Source: JAGOTP01 sp964415465 (lineage in GTDB: Bacteria > Patescibacteriota > Patescibacteriia > 2-12-FULL-60-25). Taken from it: a stretch of DNA of 16,840 nt. The notes below the pieces were generated by a model that was not told the origin of the DNA, did not search any database, and was given only the letters and a program-made list of their open reading frames with translations. Positions within the stretch are counted from its first letter, which is position 1, and each line of letters starts with the position of its first letter. A program made the position numbers and the translations under genes. Below, piece after piece: positions 1-6,818 of the stretch. Location of the stretch: the NCBI GenBank assembly GCA_964415465.1, contig CAYQAL010000018.1, positions 1-16,840 on the forward strand. The letters are read 5' to 3'.

Positions 1-987
1 CGTCACTTTGTTTGATTCGCCTTCGACCACCGCCTGAAGCGTCGCTCGGTGCGCACCCGTTCCCGTATCAGACGAAGACACAGTAAGTGAACCATCCGTC
101 GCCATCTCAAGTTTCACATCGTAGATTCCTTGGCGAGAGAAGAGCGACGATGCACGAATCGCACGCATGAGCTCAGTACGCTTTACGCGACAATGCGTAC
201 GGAACTGCGTTGGGATAATGCGTTTGTAGTCCGGGAACGAGCCTTCAATCAAACGCGAAACCAACTCAACCGATCCAAACGAAACCGCCAACTGATTCTC
301 CGCCATCGCCCAATCGATTTTCTCTGGCATCGCCACATCATCTTTGTAGCTCGAAAGGATGCGGGCAATTTCCTGCACGGCTCGGGCTGGAACAATGCAC
401 TTGGCTTCAGCCTGGTTCCCACCGGTCACGAGGTTTAATTTTCGTTCTGATAAACGATATGAATCCGTCGCGGCTAACATGAGCGTGCCGGGTCCTCCGG
501 CTGAATGGAAGTAGCAAGCGACACCTGCGAGCTCGGGACGAGAGTCCGAAGCCGACACTGCAAAGGCAACCTGCTGAAGCGCCTGACGGAGCGGCTCAGC
601 TTCCAGCTGATAAGCGCTTCCCTTGGCTAGCTTTGGGATCAGTGGAAATTCTGTGGCGGCGATTCCTTTGATGTTCGTTGCCTTCCCATCCGCTTTAATC
701 TCGAGTCCATCGTTTGTGAGACTGAGTTCAACCTTCCCTTCACCCAACAGAGAAACATACTCCTGAAAGAGTTTGGCTGGGACGGTGTATTCGCCTGGCT
801 GATCAACGCGTCCTCGGACGATCACCGAGATCGCCATCTCAAGGTTGGTGGTTGAGATCTTCAACTGACCGCCCTCCGCTTGGATCAGGACATTCGCAAG
901 GATCGGGAGCTGAGCGTTCTTGCCGGCGATATGTCCCACGAGAGAGAGACCTTGGAGAAGATTTTCTTGAGTACAGGTGCAAACCAT
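1..987 (-). CDS. dnaN: DNA polymerase III beta subunit (sliding clamp), 3' end cut by window edge
   Basis: The sliding clamp encircles DNA and tethers the replicative polymerase; it works as a ring-shaped dimer in the cytoplasm. The frame is open from ATG 987 to base 1 and gives 329 residues. The family is about 365-380 residues, so roughly 40 C-terminal residues lie outside the window. Clamp motifs are visible: LPILANVLIQ at residues 27-36, ATDSYRLS at 173-180, and RLIEGSFPDYKRIIP at 245-259, which spans the domain II/III boundary. The start begins MVCTCTQENL, matching the usual clamp N terminus (M-K-F/V-x-C-x-x-x-x-L). There is no Shine-Dalgarno in front of it. A TTGTTT-17-TAAGAT promoter ends only 9 nt before the ATG, so the mRNA may be leaderless. 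It is the next core gene downstream of dnaA on the same strand, but it is separated by about 890 bp holding an opposing orphan ORF and origin-like sequence. Confidence 0.96.
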   Translation of the reverse strand, partial: MVCTCTQENLLQGLSLVGHIAGKNAQLPILANVLIQAEGGQLKISTTNLEMAISVIVRGRVDQPGEYTVPAKLFQEYVSLLGEGKVELSLTNDGLEIKADGKATNIKGIAATEFPLIPKLAKGSAYQLEAEPLRQALQQVAFAVSASDSRPELAGVACYFHSAGGPGTLMLAATDSYRLSERKLNLVTGGNQAEAKCIVPARAVQEIARILSSYKDDVAMPEKIDWAMAENQLAVSFGSVELVSRLIEGSFPDYKRIIPTQFRTHCRVKRTELMRAIRASSLFSRQGIYDVKLEMATDGSLTVSSSDTGTGAHRATLQAVVEGESNKVT

Positions 988-996
988 ATATCGGTT

Positions 997-1025
997 ATCT
1001 TAGAGATATAGTCTAGATAAAACAA
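997..1025 (-). promoter_or_regulatory. Predicted dnaN promoter, near-leaderless
   Basis: On the minus strand, -35 TTGTTT (1020-1025) and -10 TAAGAT (997-1002) are separated by 17 bp. Nine nt separate the -10 box from the dnaN ATG, so transcription would start within about 3 nt of the start codon. The -10 matches the sigma70 consensus at 4 of 6 positions and the -35 at 3-4 of 6. The promoter lies in an AT-rich stretch (about 980-1035) that could also serve as a DNA-unwinding element. Confidence 0.5.
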
Positions 1026-1241
1026 TGATAGTAACCATAAGGTCTGTGGATGGTGGGGAAAAGTTGAACGAGCGCTTAACCAAGCCATTATTTAATGAAT
1101 ACTTTTCCTCAATGAATGCGCACAACCTTGGGGACTCGCTGGGGGTAGATGAGGATAGATTTAGGCCTCAAGACTTATCCGTTGGATACACCCAGGCCAT
1201 CCACGGACTTATCCGTATGGATATGAACATGCGCGTAGCCT

Positions 1242-1267
1242 GGGGAATGGGGTGGGGAGAAGCGGGG
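1242..1267 (+). other. G-quadruplex-capable motif
   Basis: Four GGGG runs occur at 1242-1245, 1249-1252, 1254-1257 and 1264-1267, with loops of 3, 1 and 6 nt. This satisfies the standard quadruplex pattern with four-G tracts. The near-consensus DnaA box at 1274-1282 starts 7 nt further on. Confidence 0.6.
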
Positions 1268-1379
1268 ATAAGGTTATCCACGGATGGGAAAGTCTGGGGA
1301 TGAAACAGGGGATAAGTCGTTCATCCTTGAACAGAACGAGGGTTTAATGTTAGGAACAGGGTGTGATCGGGAGGACGTG

Positions 1380-1748
1380 ATGCAAGTAGTGATGGATCGG
1401 TGGTTCGCATTCCTCATCATCCAGGAGGCGGCGCCGGATGCGTGTCCGTTTACGTTCCGGGTGATTCCGCTCGAGGAGGCGGAAGAAGCGGTTCGGTGCT
1501 TCAATCAGGCGCCGGAACGTACGGATGGGCGACGAGCGCTGCAGGTGGTCCGGCTTCAGATGGGCCACGAGGCGTTCCAGCGAGAGTCTAGCCTCCTTCA
1601 GCAGCTGCTGAAGGAGCTCTACGATGAAAGGAGAGATGTCGAAGGGGTGGTGGTGCCCATCGGCGCACTGTCGCCGAAGTTGCTCCAGCTCATCATCGGG
1701 CCCGTTTTCCAGGCAGGTACTACCTGGAGGAGGGGTACGGACCCCTAG
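1380..1748 (+). CDS. Orphan hypothetical protein (122 aa) between dnaA and dnaN
   Basis: I do not recognise this protein. It would be 122 residues, soluble and rich in charged residues. It starts MQVVMDRWFAFLIIQEAAPD, has a central helical Leu/Gln/Glu segment (about 60-85) and ends in a short basic tail. I chose ATG 1380 because a GGGAGG Shine-Dalgarno lies 5 nt upstream; the frame stays open further upstream to 1284 without a better site. G/C predominates at third codon positions, which supports real coding and differs from the neighbouring core genes. The opposite-strand ORF over the same bases (1350-1913) looks like a shadow of this one. The gene runs against dnaA and dnaN and is followed by a GC-rich hairpin with a T-rich tail. 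The function is unknown. Confidence 0.6.
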   Translation: MQVVMDRWFAFLIIQEAAPDACPFTFRVIPLEEAEEAVRCFNQAPERTDGRRALQVVRLQMGHEAFQRESSLLQQLLKELYDERRDVEGVVVPIGALSPKLLQLIIGPVFQAGTTWRRGTDP

Positions 1749-1782
1749 ACTTGGGGGTGACAAAGAAAAGATGGGGGGACTG

Positions 1783-1824
1783 GCCGCCGACAGCAGCGCT
1801 TGCTCCGGCGGCGTTGTTATTTTA
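1783..1824 (+). terminator. Probable intrinsic terminator of the 1380 ORF
   Basis: A 7-bp GC stem (GCCGCCG 1783-1789 with CGGCGGC 1806-1812) encloses a smaller AGCA/TGCT hairpin and is followed by the T-rich GTTGTTATTTTA. It lies 35 nt after the stop codon. Confidence 0.6.
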
Positions 1825-1844
1825 GAAAATGCACAATGCATAAA

Positions 1845-1876
1845 ACAAAAACACATCCCATCGGATGTGTTTTTGT
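1845..1876 (-). terminator. dnaA intrinsic terminator (symmetrical)
   Basis: A 14-bp stem (1845-1858 with 1863-1876) with a CATC loop, A-rich on one side and T-rich on the other, starts 6 nt beyond the dnaA stop. It can terminate the leftward dnaA transcript and rightward read-through from the 1380 ORF. Confidence 0.85.
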
Positions 1877-1881
1877 GGTCC

Positions 1882-3291
1882 TTAAGCGTTGTTGGTCGAG
1901 TAGAGTCGTTCACGGATCACGCCGAGGTCCCGTTTCAATTGTTCATCGCTCTTGATAAGGCCGCCGATCTTGTCGCATGCATGCATCGCCGTCGTGTGAT
2001 CACGACCGCCAATGTGATGACCGATCGATGGATACGAGCACTTGGTTTCTTCGCGAAGCAAGTACATTGCGATCTGGCGTGGGAGGGCGAAGCGTTGTTC
2101 GCGACTCTTGCCAAGAATGTCGTCGAGGCGAATATCGTAGTAGGCGGTCACGATCTCGATCAAGTTGCGTGGCGTCACCGTACGCTTCGCGATCGTTGGG
2201 CCAAAGCTCTGAAGCAAGGTCTGAACGGATTCGTTACTTGGGAGCAGGTTCTTGAATTGGTGGTAGGCGATGATCTTGTTGAGGGCGCCTTCGAGTTCGC
2301 GCACGTTGGATTGAATGGCGCCGGCAATGAGATGAAGCAAATCGGTGCTGAGCGCGTACTGCTTGTCGCGTGACTTGGCTTGGAGAATGGCAACACGGGT
2401 TTCGAAGTCTGGTTTGGAAATGTCGGCCATCATGCCCCACTCGAAACGTGATTGAAGGCGGCTTTCGAGCGTCTGAATATCGCGTGGTGGACGATCTGAA
2501 GCGATGATGATCTGTTTATTGTTCTGATGCAGCGTGTTGAACGTATGGAAAAACTCTTCCTGCGTCTGCTCCTTTCCGGTCAGGAATTGAATGTCGTCGA
2601 TGAGGAGTACGTCGGCAGTACGGTAGAGTTCCTTAAATTCGCCGGCGCGACCGCTCCGAACCGCCTGAATGAACTCATTTGTGAAGCGTTCACAGGTAAC
2701 GTACACGACCTTTAGCTGTGGCTGAGTGGTCAAAATGTGGTGACCAATCGCTTGAAGCAGGTGTGTTTTGCCCATTCCAACCCCTCCATAAAGAAAAAGT
2801 GGATTGTAAACCTGACCCGGTTTAGCAGCCACGGCCATCGAAGCGGCGTGGGCGAGTTCGTTCCCTTTTCCAACGATGAACTGCTGGAACAAATAGCGAG
2901 GATTCAAACCGATGTCGGTGGCTGGATGGGTTTCAGCTGATCCGTTTACATCACTTGTGACGGCTTGCTGCTCCGCCATGGTGGGCACGTATTCAGCCAT
3001 CGCTTCCTGAGCGATGTTTTCGATTGGCAAAACGGTCGTATTTTTGACTTCGACGCGGTAGGTCACCTCGCGGACGCCGTGGTTGGTCGCGGAGCGAAGC
3101 GCTTTGACGATCGCTTCGTGGTATTTCTTCTCGAACCAGGCTTTGGTGAACGCATTTGGGACAGCGATCACAGCCTTTCCGTTCTCAAGTGAGCTAATAA
3201 ACGTATCTTTGAACCACGTCGTGAAATTCGCCTTTGAGAGGGTGAGTTCGAGTTCTCCGAGGGCGGATTGCCAAGTCGTTTGGAGGTCCAT
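1882..3291 (-). CDS. dnaA: Chromosomal replication initiator protein DnaA
   Basis: DnaA binds DnaA boxes at oriC, melts the origin as an ATP-bound filament and helps load the helicase. The product is 469 residues, normal for the family. Domain I occupies about 1-85 and a short domain II linker about 86-130. The AAA+ domain has Walker A GGVGMGKT at 169-176, Walker B LLIDD at 229-233, and an arginine-containing SRFEWG box around 281-286. Domain IV carries the DNA-binding signature GGRDHTTAMHA at 428-438. I start at ATG 3291 (MDLQTTWQSAL), which aligns with other DnaA N termini; an upstream in-frame TTG at 3324 would only add a pyrimidine-coded tail. No Shine-Dalgarno is present. Three DnaA boxes overlap and flank its promoter, so autoregulation is likely. 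Confidence 0.98.
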   Translation of the reverse strand: MDLQTTWQSALGELELTLSKANFTTWFKDTFISSLENGKAVIAVPNAFTKAWFEKKYHEAIVKALRSATNHGVREVTYRVEVKNTTVLPIENIAQEAMAEYVPTMAEQQAVTSDVNGSAETHPATDIGLNPRYLFQQFIVGKGNELAHAASMAVAAKPGQVYNPLFLYGGVGMGKTHLLQAIGHHILTTQPQLKVVYVTCERFTNEFIQAVRSGRAGEFKELYRTADVLLIDDIQFLTGKEQTQEEFFHTFNTLHQNNKQIIIASDRPPRDIQTLESRLQSRFEWGMMADISKPDFETRVAILQAKSRDKQYALSTDLLHLIAGAIQSNVRELEGALNKIIAYHQFKNLLPSNESVQTLLQSFGPTIAKRTVTPRNLIEIVTAYYDIRLDDILGKSREQRFALPRQIAMYLLREETKCSYPSIGHHIGGRDHTTAMHACDKIGGLIKSDEQLKRDLGVIRERLYSTNNA

Positions 3292-3344
3292 AGACAGGTG
3301 GAAGAGAGGAAAAGAAGAGAACAAAGAAGGAATGAATGGAGTGG

Positions 3345-3373
3345 ATGATTTCAGCCGTGTGGATACCTGTCAA
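3345..3373 (-). promoter_or_regulatory. Predicted dnaA promoter
   Basis: On the minus strand, a perfect -35 TTGACA (3368-3373) and -10 AATCAT (3345-3350, 4 of 6) are spaced by 17 bp, about 53 nt before ATG 3291. One DnaA box (3358-3366) lies inside the spacer and two lie just upstream, an arrangement that would let DnaA block its own transcription. Confidence 0.6.
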
Positions 3374-3396
3374 ATCTGTGGATCAAGTGTGGATAA
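3358..3396. promoter_or_regulatory. DnaA box cluster upstream of dnaA (candidate oriC core)
   Basis: Three same-orientation 9-mers occur: TGTGGATAC (3358-3366), TGTGGATCA (3377-3385) and TGTGGATAA (3388-3396). The last is the exact complement of consensus TTATCCACA; the others differ at one or two positions. Start-to-start spacing is 19 and 11 bp. An AT-rich tract follows (about 3394-3420), suitable for duplex opening. The location between dnaA and the divergent rpmH side is a classic oriC position. Confidence 0.75.
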
Positions 3397-3447
3397 TGTA
3401 ACACAATTTTTGTAAAGCAAGAATGAAACAGTCCTAAAGCGGCTATC

Positions 3448-3481
3448 ACAAAAACGACGTCCAAATACAGCGGACGTCGTT
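3448..3481 (-). terminator. Intrinsic terminator of the DUF4173-like gene
   Basis: A 10-bp stem (3453-3462 with 3472-3481, loop of 9 nt) is followed on the minus strand by TTTTTGTG. It lies 22 nt past the stop at 3504 and isolates dnaA from the upstream gene. Confidence 0.8.
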
Positions 3482-3503
3482 CTCGAGTTGGGTGAACAAC
3501 TTG

Positions 3504-5009
3504 TTATCGAAGCTCAGGTATGGCTTGGATCGCGCGCTCAGCTCGCAGGTCGGACAGGGTGAGTTGTCGACCGCCACGTTCCTGTAGTGCTGGCAGAATC
3601 GTACTTCGCCAATACCTGTAGGTCTGCTCACGCGTGTTCCCAGCGTTTATTTCTTCACTGCGCCAGTCGGTGCGTTTGAAGGCGTCAGCGATCGCCGGAA
3701 TCGCATCTGGACGAAGATCGTAGATGAGATAATTCAAATCGAGACGCGGACCCTTATCTTCCAGATGGCGCGTGAGGTTATAACGAGCCACAAAGCCTTC
3801 GTGGTTCAAAAGAAGGGTAAGCGAAAGCAATCCCAAGGTCAGCGCGCTCCCAGCAGTCAGTAGCTGATAGATATTCCAGCGTTTTTTGAGACTCAAGAGG
3901 AGAATGGCGAATAGCAGGATCACCAAGACCAAGAACTGCATTCCCCATGAGCGGCTGAGGGTGAGTCCATAGGCGTCCACGTACAGCCACAAGCGTTTTC
4001 CGGCCGACAGGGTGCTGATGATCGAAGTGATCGCGATGACGGCACTCGCCCAACGAATCCAGCGATCTTCCATGTTGCTCAAGCGATAGACGGCGAGGAG
4101 GATGAGAAACGCAAAGGCAGCCGCTCCACAAAGCTGTTGGTAGCCAGAGACGGCGTAGTCGGCATAGGTACGATCCTGAGCCAGGATGTAGCTCGAGCCT
4201 TGGAACAGATAGAACACTTGGAAGCCAGCAAACAAGATGAACAAGGCGCCGATAGCGAACAAAAAACTACGCGTTGCGATAATTTCTTGAAACGGTGAGC
4301 GAGCCTCTTTCACCACCGCTTCTTCTCGTGAGCGTCGCGCGATGCGCCAGAAAAAGGCCGAGGCAAATAAGGTAACCAATACATCGAAGATCAAACGGAC
4401 AACGTTATCGCTGATAAAGTCGAACGAGATCCAGTTTTCGACCACCGATCCAAAATATTTGTCACCCTCCAAGAACAAACCCATGAAAATCAGGAGAACT
4501 GGACCCGCTACAATCAGACCGATTCCAATTTGCAATAATAATTTTGAGTTGATGCGTCGTTCACCGCCTTTTTCTGTGAAAAGCAATTGATACTGACGGA
4601 ACGGGAGAGCGGCCTGGATAAAGACTGCGCTCTTCCAAAGATGGATGCCTTTGCGCCAATCAGTAGCAGGGGCGGTGAGCCAGTAGGCGAGCGCGGCTAG
4701 GCTTCCAATAATCGTGAAGAAAGCGATAACGCGTGTGAACTCACTCGCATACAGTGTCACAGCCAGACACGAGCTAAGCAGAGGAACAAGAAACCAGAGC
4801 GCCCAGCGGTTTCGAAGCCCGTTTGATTCTTGCGTGATCAGGATGATTCCGCCCGTGACAATGAGCGTGAAGAGAGCAAACGGCCAACCGGTGACCGCGT
4901 GTGAGAGGAAGAAGTGGAAGCCGACGCCGACCGCGGCGGCGGCCCCAAACGCCCAAGGGCGGATCGAGCGGGCGAGCTCGGGTAAGGAACGAGGAGAAGA
5001 GGTGTCCAT
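3504..5009 (-). CDS. Polytopic membrane protein, DUF4173/DUF4153-like
   Basis: This is a 501-residue integral membrane protein with about 10-12 hydrophobic segments and a hydrophilic C-terminal tail of roughly 100 residues that should be outside the bilayer. The segment YADYAVSGYQQL, followed by a long hydrophobic helix, resembles the conserved Y-A-x-Y-A-x-x-G-F-x-Q-L motif of DUF4173 proteins. I recognise the family from memory and its biochemical role is not established. ATG 5009 (MDTSSPRSLPEL) is preferred. The frame continues open to 5153, but that extension would cover the rpmH promoter and even the rpmH start. The gene lies between dnaA and rpmH, where many genomes have only origin sequence, and has its own terminator. 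Confidence 0.85.
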   Translation of the reverse strand: MDTSSPRSLPELARSIRPWAFGAAAAVGVGFHFFLSHAVTGWPFALFTLIVTGGIILITQESNGLRNRWALWFLVPLLSSCLAVTLYASEFTRVIAFFTIIGSLAALAYWLTAPATDWRKGIHLWKSAVFIQAALPFRQYQLLFTEKGGERRINSKLLLQIGIGLIVAGPVLLIFMGLFLEGDKYFGSVVENWISFDFISDNVVRLIFDVLVTLFASAFFWRIARRSREEAVVKEARSPFQEIIATRSFLFAIGALFILFAGFQVFYLFQGSSYILAQDRTYADYAVSGYQQLCGAAAFAFLILLAVYRLSNMEDRWIRWASAVIAITSIISTLSAGKRLWLYVDAYGLTLSRSWGMQFLVLVILLFAILLLSLKKRWNIYQLLTAGSALTLGLLSLTLLLNHEGFVARYNLTRHLEDKGPRLDLNYLIYDLRPDAIPAIADAFKRTDWRSEEINAGNTREQTYRYWRSTILPALQERGGRQLTLSDLRAERAIQAIPELR

Positions 5010-5079
5010 AGTACAGAGAGCAACGAGAGATCCCTTTAGGGTATGACGAATCCGGCTTTTGGTCGAAAAACCCGCTAGC

Positions 5080-5108
5080 TTGCCAAAAACGAAGGTTTCC
5101 CGTATAGT
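5080..5108 (+). promoter_or_regulatory. Predicted rpmH promoter
   Basis: -35 TTGCCA (5080-5085) and -10 TATAGT (5103-5108) are separated by exactly 17 bp; both match consensus at 5 of 6 positions. The -10 ends 17 nt before the rpmH ATG, so the 5' leader would be only about 10 nt and holds no Shine-Dalgarno. Confidence 0.75.
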
Positions 5109-5125
5109 CCCAGCCATTCTCCTAT

Positions 5126-5278
5126 ATGGCAACCAAGCGAACATACCAGCCAAAAAAGGCCCGCCGCGCTCGCGTTCACGGATTCCGTGCTCGTATGGCG
5201 ACTCGTGGAGGTCGTGAAGTGCTCTCTCGCCGCCGTGCGAAGGGCCGCAAGGCTGTTGCCCTCATCAAGGGTCAGTAA
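5126..5278 (+). CDS. rpmH: 50S ribosomal protein L34
   Basis: A 50-residue, extremely basic protein: it begins MATKRTYQPKKARRARVHGF and contains the family core GFRARMATRGGREVLSRRR. L34 is a late-assembling protein of the large ribosomal subunit that binds 23S rRNA. Its length is slightly above the common 44-46 residues. It is the first gene of the rpmH-rnpA-yidD cluster found beside dnaA in most bacteria, with rnpA starting 14 nt after its stop. No Shine-Dalgarno precedes the ATG, and the promoter -10 is only 17 nt away. Confidence 0.97.
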   Translation: MATKRTYQPKKARRARVHGFRARMATRGGREVLSRRRAKGRKAVALIKGQ

Positions 5279-5292
5279 ATTTTAGAGTAGGC

Positions 5293-5703
5293 ATGCTACC
5301 GAAGACCCATCGGCTCCGCCGGATGCGGGACTTCGCCCTGCTCTCGCAAAAGGGGCGCGTCGTGTACGGACCCCTTTTTACGTTGCGCTTTCGAGCATCC
5401 GAGACGTCAACCAGGATTGGGTTTGTTGTTTCGACCAAGATCTACAAGCGAGCGCATGATCGGAATCGAACGAAACGCCGCTTACGTGAAGCGATCCGGT
5501 TGCTCCAAGCATCTTGGCCAGAGAAACAAGATATTCTCATCATCGCTCGACCAGAGGCGCGAGACGCAGCCTTTGAAGACATCAAAGCAAGTGTCTTGAA
5601 AGCGTTTGAGAAAATGCCAGAAGCAGCGCTGAAACCCATCCCAAAACGGAAACCAAAAGCCAAGAAAAAGAGCTCAGTCGTCTATAAAGAAACAAAGGCG
5701 TAA
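5293..5703 (+). CDS. rnpA: Ribonuclease P protein component
   Basis: This is the protein cofactor of RNase P, which with the catalytic RNA removes the 5' leader of pre-tRNAs. It has 136 residues. The family signature is the basic helix RAHDRNRTKRRLREAIR (about 53-69) with the RNR motif that contacts the RNA. The N terminus MLPKTHRLRRMRDFALL, containing LxxxxDF, is typical. The C-terminal 25 residues are an extra Lys-rich, low-complexity tail that many family members lack; it may add RNA affinity. It follows rpmH closely and precedes yidD by 15 nt, so the three are probably one operon driven from the rpmH promoter. Confidence 0.96.
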   Translation: MLPKTHRLRRMRDFALLSQKGRVVYGPLFTLRFRASETSTRIGFVVSTKIYKRAHDRNRTKRRLREAIRLLQASWPEKQDILIIARPEARDAAFEDIKASVLKAFEKMPEAALKPIPKRKPKAKKKSSVVYKETKA

Positions 5704-5718
5704 GCTAGGGGTATTCGT

Positions 5719-5792
5719 GTGCTGACATTCGTTCGCTATCCCTTCATCGGGCTTCTCCGTATCTATCGAGCGACGCTCTCGCCAGATCATGG
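5719..5792 (+). CDS. yidD: Membrane protein insertion efficiency factor YidD, N-terminal fragment before assembly gap
   Basis: The visible 24 residues begin at GTG 5719 and include GLLRIYRATLSPDH, which matches the YidD N terminus (I/L-R-x-Y-Q-x-x-L-S-P). The protein is a small, amphipathic, membrane-associated factor thought to assist YidC-dependent membrane protein insertion. The Cys-containing remainder should lie in or beyond the 100-N gap that starts at 5793. An AGGGG Shine-Dalgarno lies just upstream of the GTG. The position after rpmH-rnpA supports the call. The full length cannot be judged, and the frame read through the N run is meaningless. Confidence 0.85.
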
Positions 5793-5892
5793 NNNNNNNN
5801 NNNNNNNNNNNNNNNNNNNNNNNNNNNNNNNNNNNNNNNNNNNNNNNNNNNNNNNNNNNNNNNNNNNNNNNNNNNNNNNNNNNNNNNNNNNN
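5793..5892. other. Assembly gap (100 N)
   Basis: Exactly 100 unknown bases. The round number suggests a placeholder of unknown true length. It removes most of yidD. Confidence 0.95.
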
Positions 5893-6006
5893 ATGAAACG
5901 ACTCCTCCGTTCCAAATGGTTCTGGGCGGTGATCGTTGGAAAGTATCTGGTGTCAGCGCTCGTGCTGGCCTACATCACCTCTCCGACGGGGCACTTGTTC
6001 CGGTAA
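5893..6006 (+). CDS. Small single-TM ORF directly after the gap (37 aa or C-terminal fragment)
   Basis: ATG 5893 opens 37 codons: a basic start (MKRLLRSK), one hydrophobic helix (about 9-28) and a short tail ending GHLFR. It does not resemble the usual C terminus of YidD or the start of YidC. The ATG happens to be the first bases after the N run, so the true start may be upstream and this could be the tail of a longer gene. It ends 10 nt before the terminator stem, consistent with being the last gene of the rpmH operon. Function unknown. Confidence 0.45.
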   Translation: MKRLLRSKWFWAVIVGKYLVSALVLAYITSPTGHLFR

Positions 6007-6016
6007 CTAACCCTAT

Positions 6017-6057
6017 CCAAAAACCCTCCACCACCTAAGCATGGGGAGGGTTTTTGG
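6017..6057 (+). terminator. Bidirectional intrinsic terminator
   Basis: A perfect 13-bp stem (6017-6029 with 6045-6057) contains A5/T5 tracts in both arms and has a 15-nt loop. It lies between the rightward rpmH-rnpA-yidD unit and the leftward YggT-family gene and can stop transcription from both sides. Confidence 0.88.
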
Positions 6058-6077
6058 TTTGGCCAACCAGGGAAGGG

Positions 6078-6464
6078 CTAAGAGAGGTCTTGTTCGTTTA
6101 ACTTTTCGTTGGCTTCAACCGTTGAAACTGGTTTGCTCATGACGAACAGTTTTACGATCGCCCAAGCAACGAGCCAGTAGACGAACATGGCGAGCAGGGT
6201 GCTCCATTCGATCGTACTCGCGGCAACGCGCAAGCTCCGAAAGACAGCGACAAACGGAGCGACGAAGGGAGCGGTGATGCTGTAAATGAACGAGGTGAAT
6301 CCGGCCGCAGCGTTTGCATTCATGGCGCGAAGAACGAAGCGGAAGGCAAGTAAGGCTTCAATCACACCGAGCGCGTACCAGACAATTTGTGTTCCTCGAT
6401 AAAGTGGCGTGACACGTGTGTCGTACGCAGCCTGATTGGTTGGAAGAGCGTGGCGATAGATCAT
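6078..6464 (-). CDS. YggT-family membrane protein
   Basis: A 128-residue protein with a hydrophilic N terminus, then hydrophobic segments at about 27-47, 55-75 and 88-112. The segment LRAMNANAAAGFTSFIYSITAPFVAPFVAVFR matches the single YggT domain (L-R-x-x-x-x-N-P-x-x-x-F-V-x-x-I-Y-x-x-T-x-P-x-x-x-P). YggT proteins are inner-membrane proteins with poorly defined roles; links to osmotic tolerance and cell-division or septum-associated functions have been reported. It lies downstream of a DUF167 gene, a pairing common in bacteria (yggT/yggU). The 80-bp gap between them may hold a separate promoter, but I see no convincing one. Confidence 0.85.
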   Translation of the reverse strand: MIYRHALPTNQAAYDTRVTPLYRGTQIVWYALGVIEALLAFRFVLRAMNANAAAGFTSFIYSITAPFVAPFVAVFRSLRVAASTIEWSTLLAMFVYWLVAWAIVKLFVMSKPVSTVEANEKLNEQDLS

Positions 6465-6544
6465 ATAGAGAGTGTTTACTGATTTAAGTCTCTGCTATGT
6501 CTGCAACGAACCAATTTCTAACGTACCGCCATTTGAAAAACACG

Positions 6545-6808
6545 TCAATCCAAAGCGGCTAATAGACGCGACTCAATGTCTTTTGTCGGATGGGAAATTT
6601 CCAGGGTCTTGTATTTGCTCGTGTGACCTTTGAGGAGGGTAATACAAGAGGGAGCGATATCGAGGTGATGGGCGAGAAAGCGAATGAGTGCTTCGTTTGC
6701 TTTACCCTCGATAGGCGCTGCGGTGAGACGGATTTTGTAAACACCCTCCTCCTTTCCCACGATCTGATTGCGGGCAGCGTTAGGTAGGAGGCGAACACGT
6801 ATAATCAT
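6545..6808 (-). CDS. DUF167 (YggU) family protein
   Basis: An 87-residue protein starting MIIRVRLLPNAARNQIVG, typical of the family (V-R-V-x-P-x-A-x-x-x-x-I/V). It has the conserved core IRLTAAPIEGKANEALIRFL (about 27-46) and ends with the usual K-x-L-E-I beta strand. ATG 6808 is chosen because the family starts there; the longer frame to 6892 overlaps nfo and lacks similarity. The start is only 10 nt after the nfo stop, so the two are likely co-transcribed. No enzymatic role has been firmly assigned to the family. Confidence 0.88.
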   Translation of the reverse strand: MIIRVRLLPNAARNQIVGKEEGVYKIRLTAAPIEGKANEALIRFLAHHLDIAPSCITLLKGHTSKYKTLEISHPTKDIESRLLAALD

Positions 6809-6818
6809 CTCTGAACGG

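Larger units (their letters stand above)
988..1379. other. Gene-free region between dnaN and the 1380 ORF: possible origin component with DnaA-box-like 9-mers and G-runs
   Basis: I see no convincing gene here; the 92-codon ORF at 1025-1303 has no family resemblance and its composition follows the G-runs. The region holds DnaA-box-like 9-mers. TTATCCACG (1274-1282) is one mismatch from consensus TTATCCACA. TTATCCGTT (1175-1183), TTATCCGTA (1209-1217), the inverted TGTGGATGG (1045-1053) and two inverted TTATCCCC sites (about 1264-1271 and 1308-1315) are weaker. Next to them is an AT-rich stretch (980-1035). The plus strand carries many GGGG runs. In many bacteria the dnaA-dnaN interval is part of oriC, so this may be the second half of a bipartite origin. 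This is inferred from position and motifs only. Confidence 0.5.

Noticed and set aside
1025..1303. 92-codon plus-strand ORF in the dnaN upstream region
   Set aside because: It overlaps the dnaN promoter and the G-run/DnaA-box region, has no Shine-Dalgarno, and its sequence shows no family features.
1350..1913. 187-codon minus-strand ORF overlapping the 1380 gene and the end of dnaA
   Set aside because: It overlaps the dnaA terminator and stop, and is Pro/Arg/Ser-rich in the way expected of an antisense shadow of the G/C3-rich 1380 frame.
1624..2373. 249-codon plus-strand ORF
   Set aside because: Most of it is antisense to the conserved C-terminal half of dnaA and it crosses both terminator hairpins.
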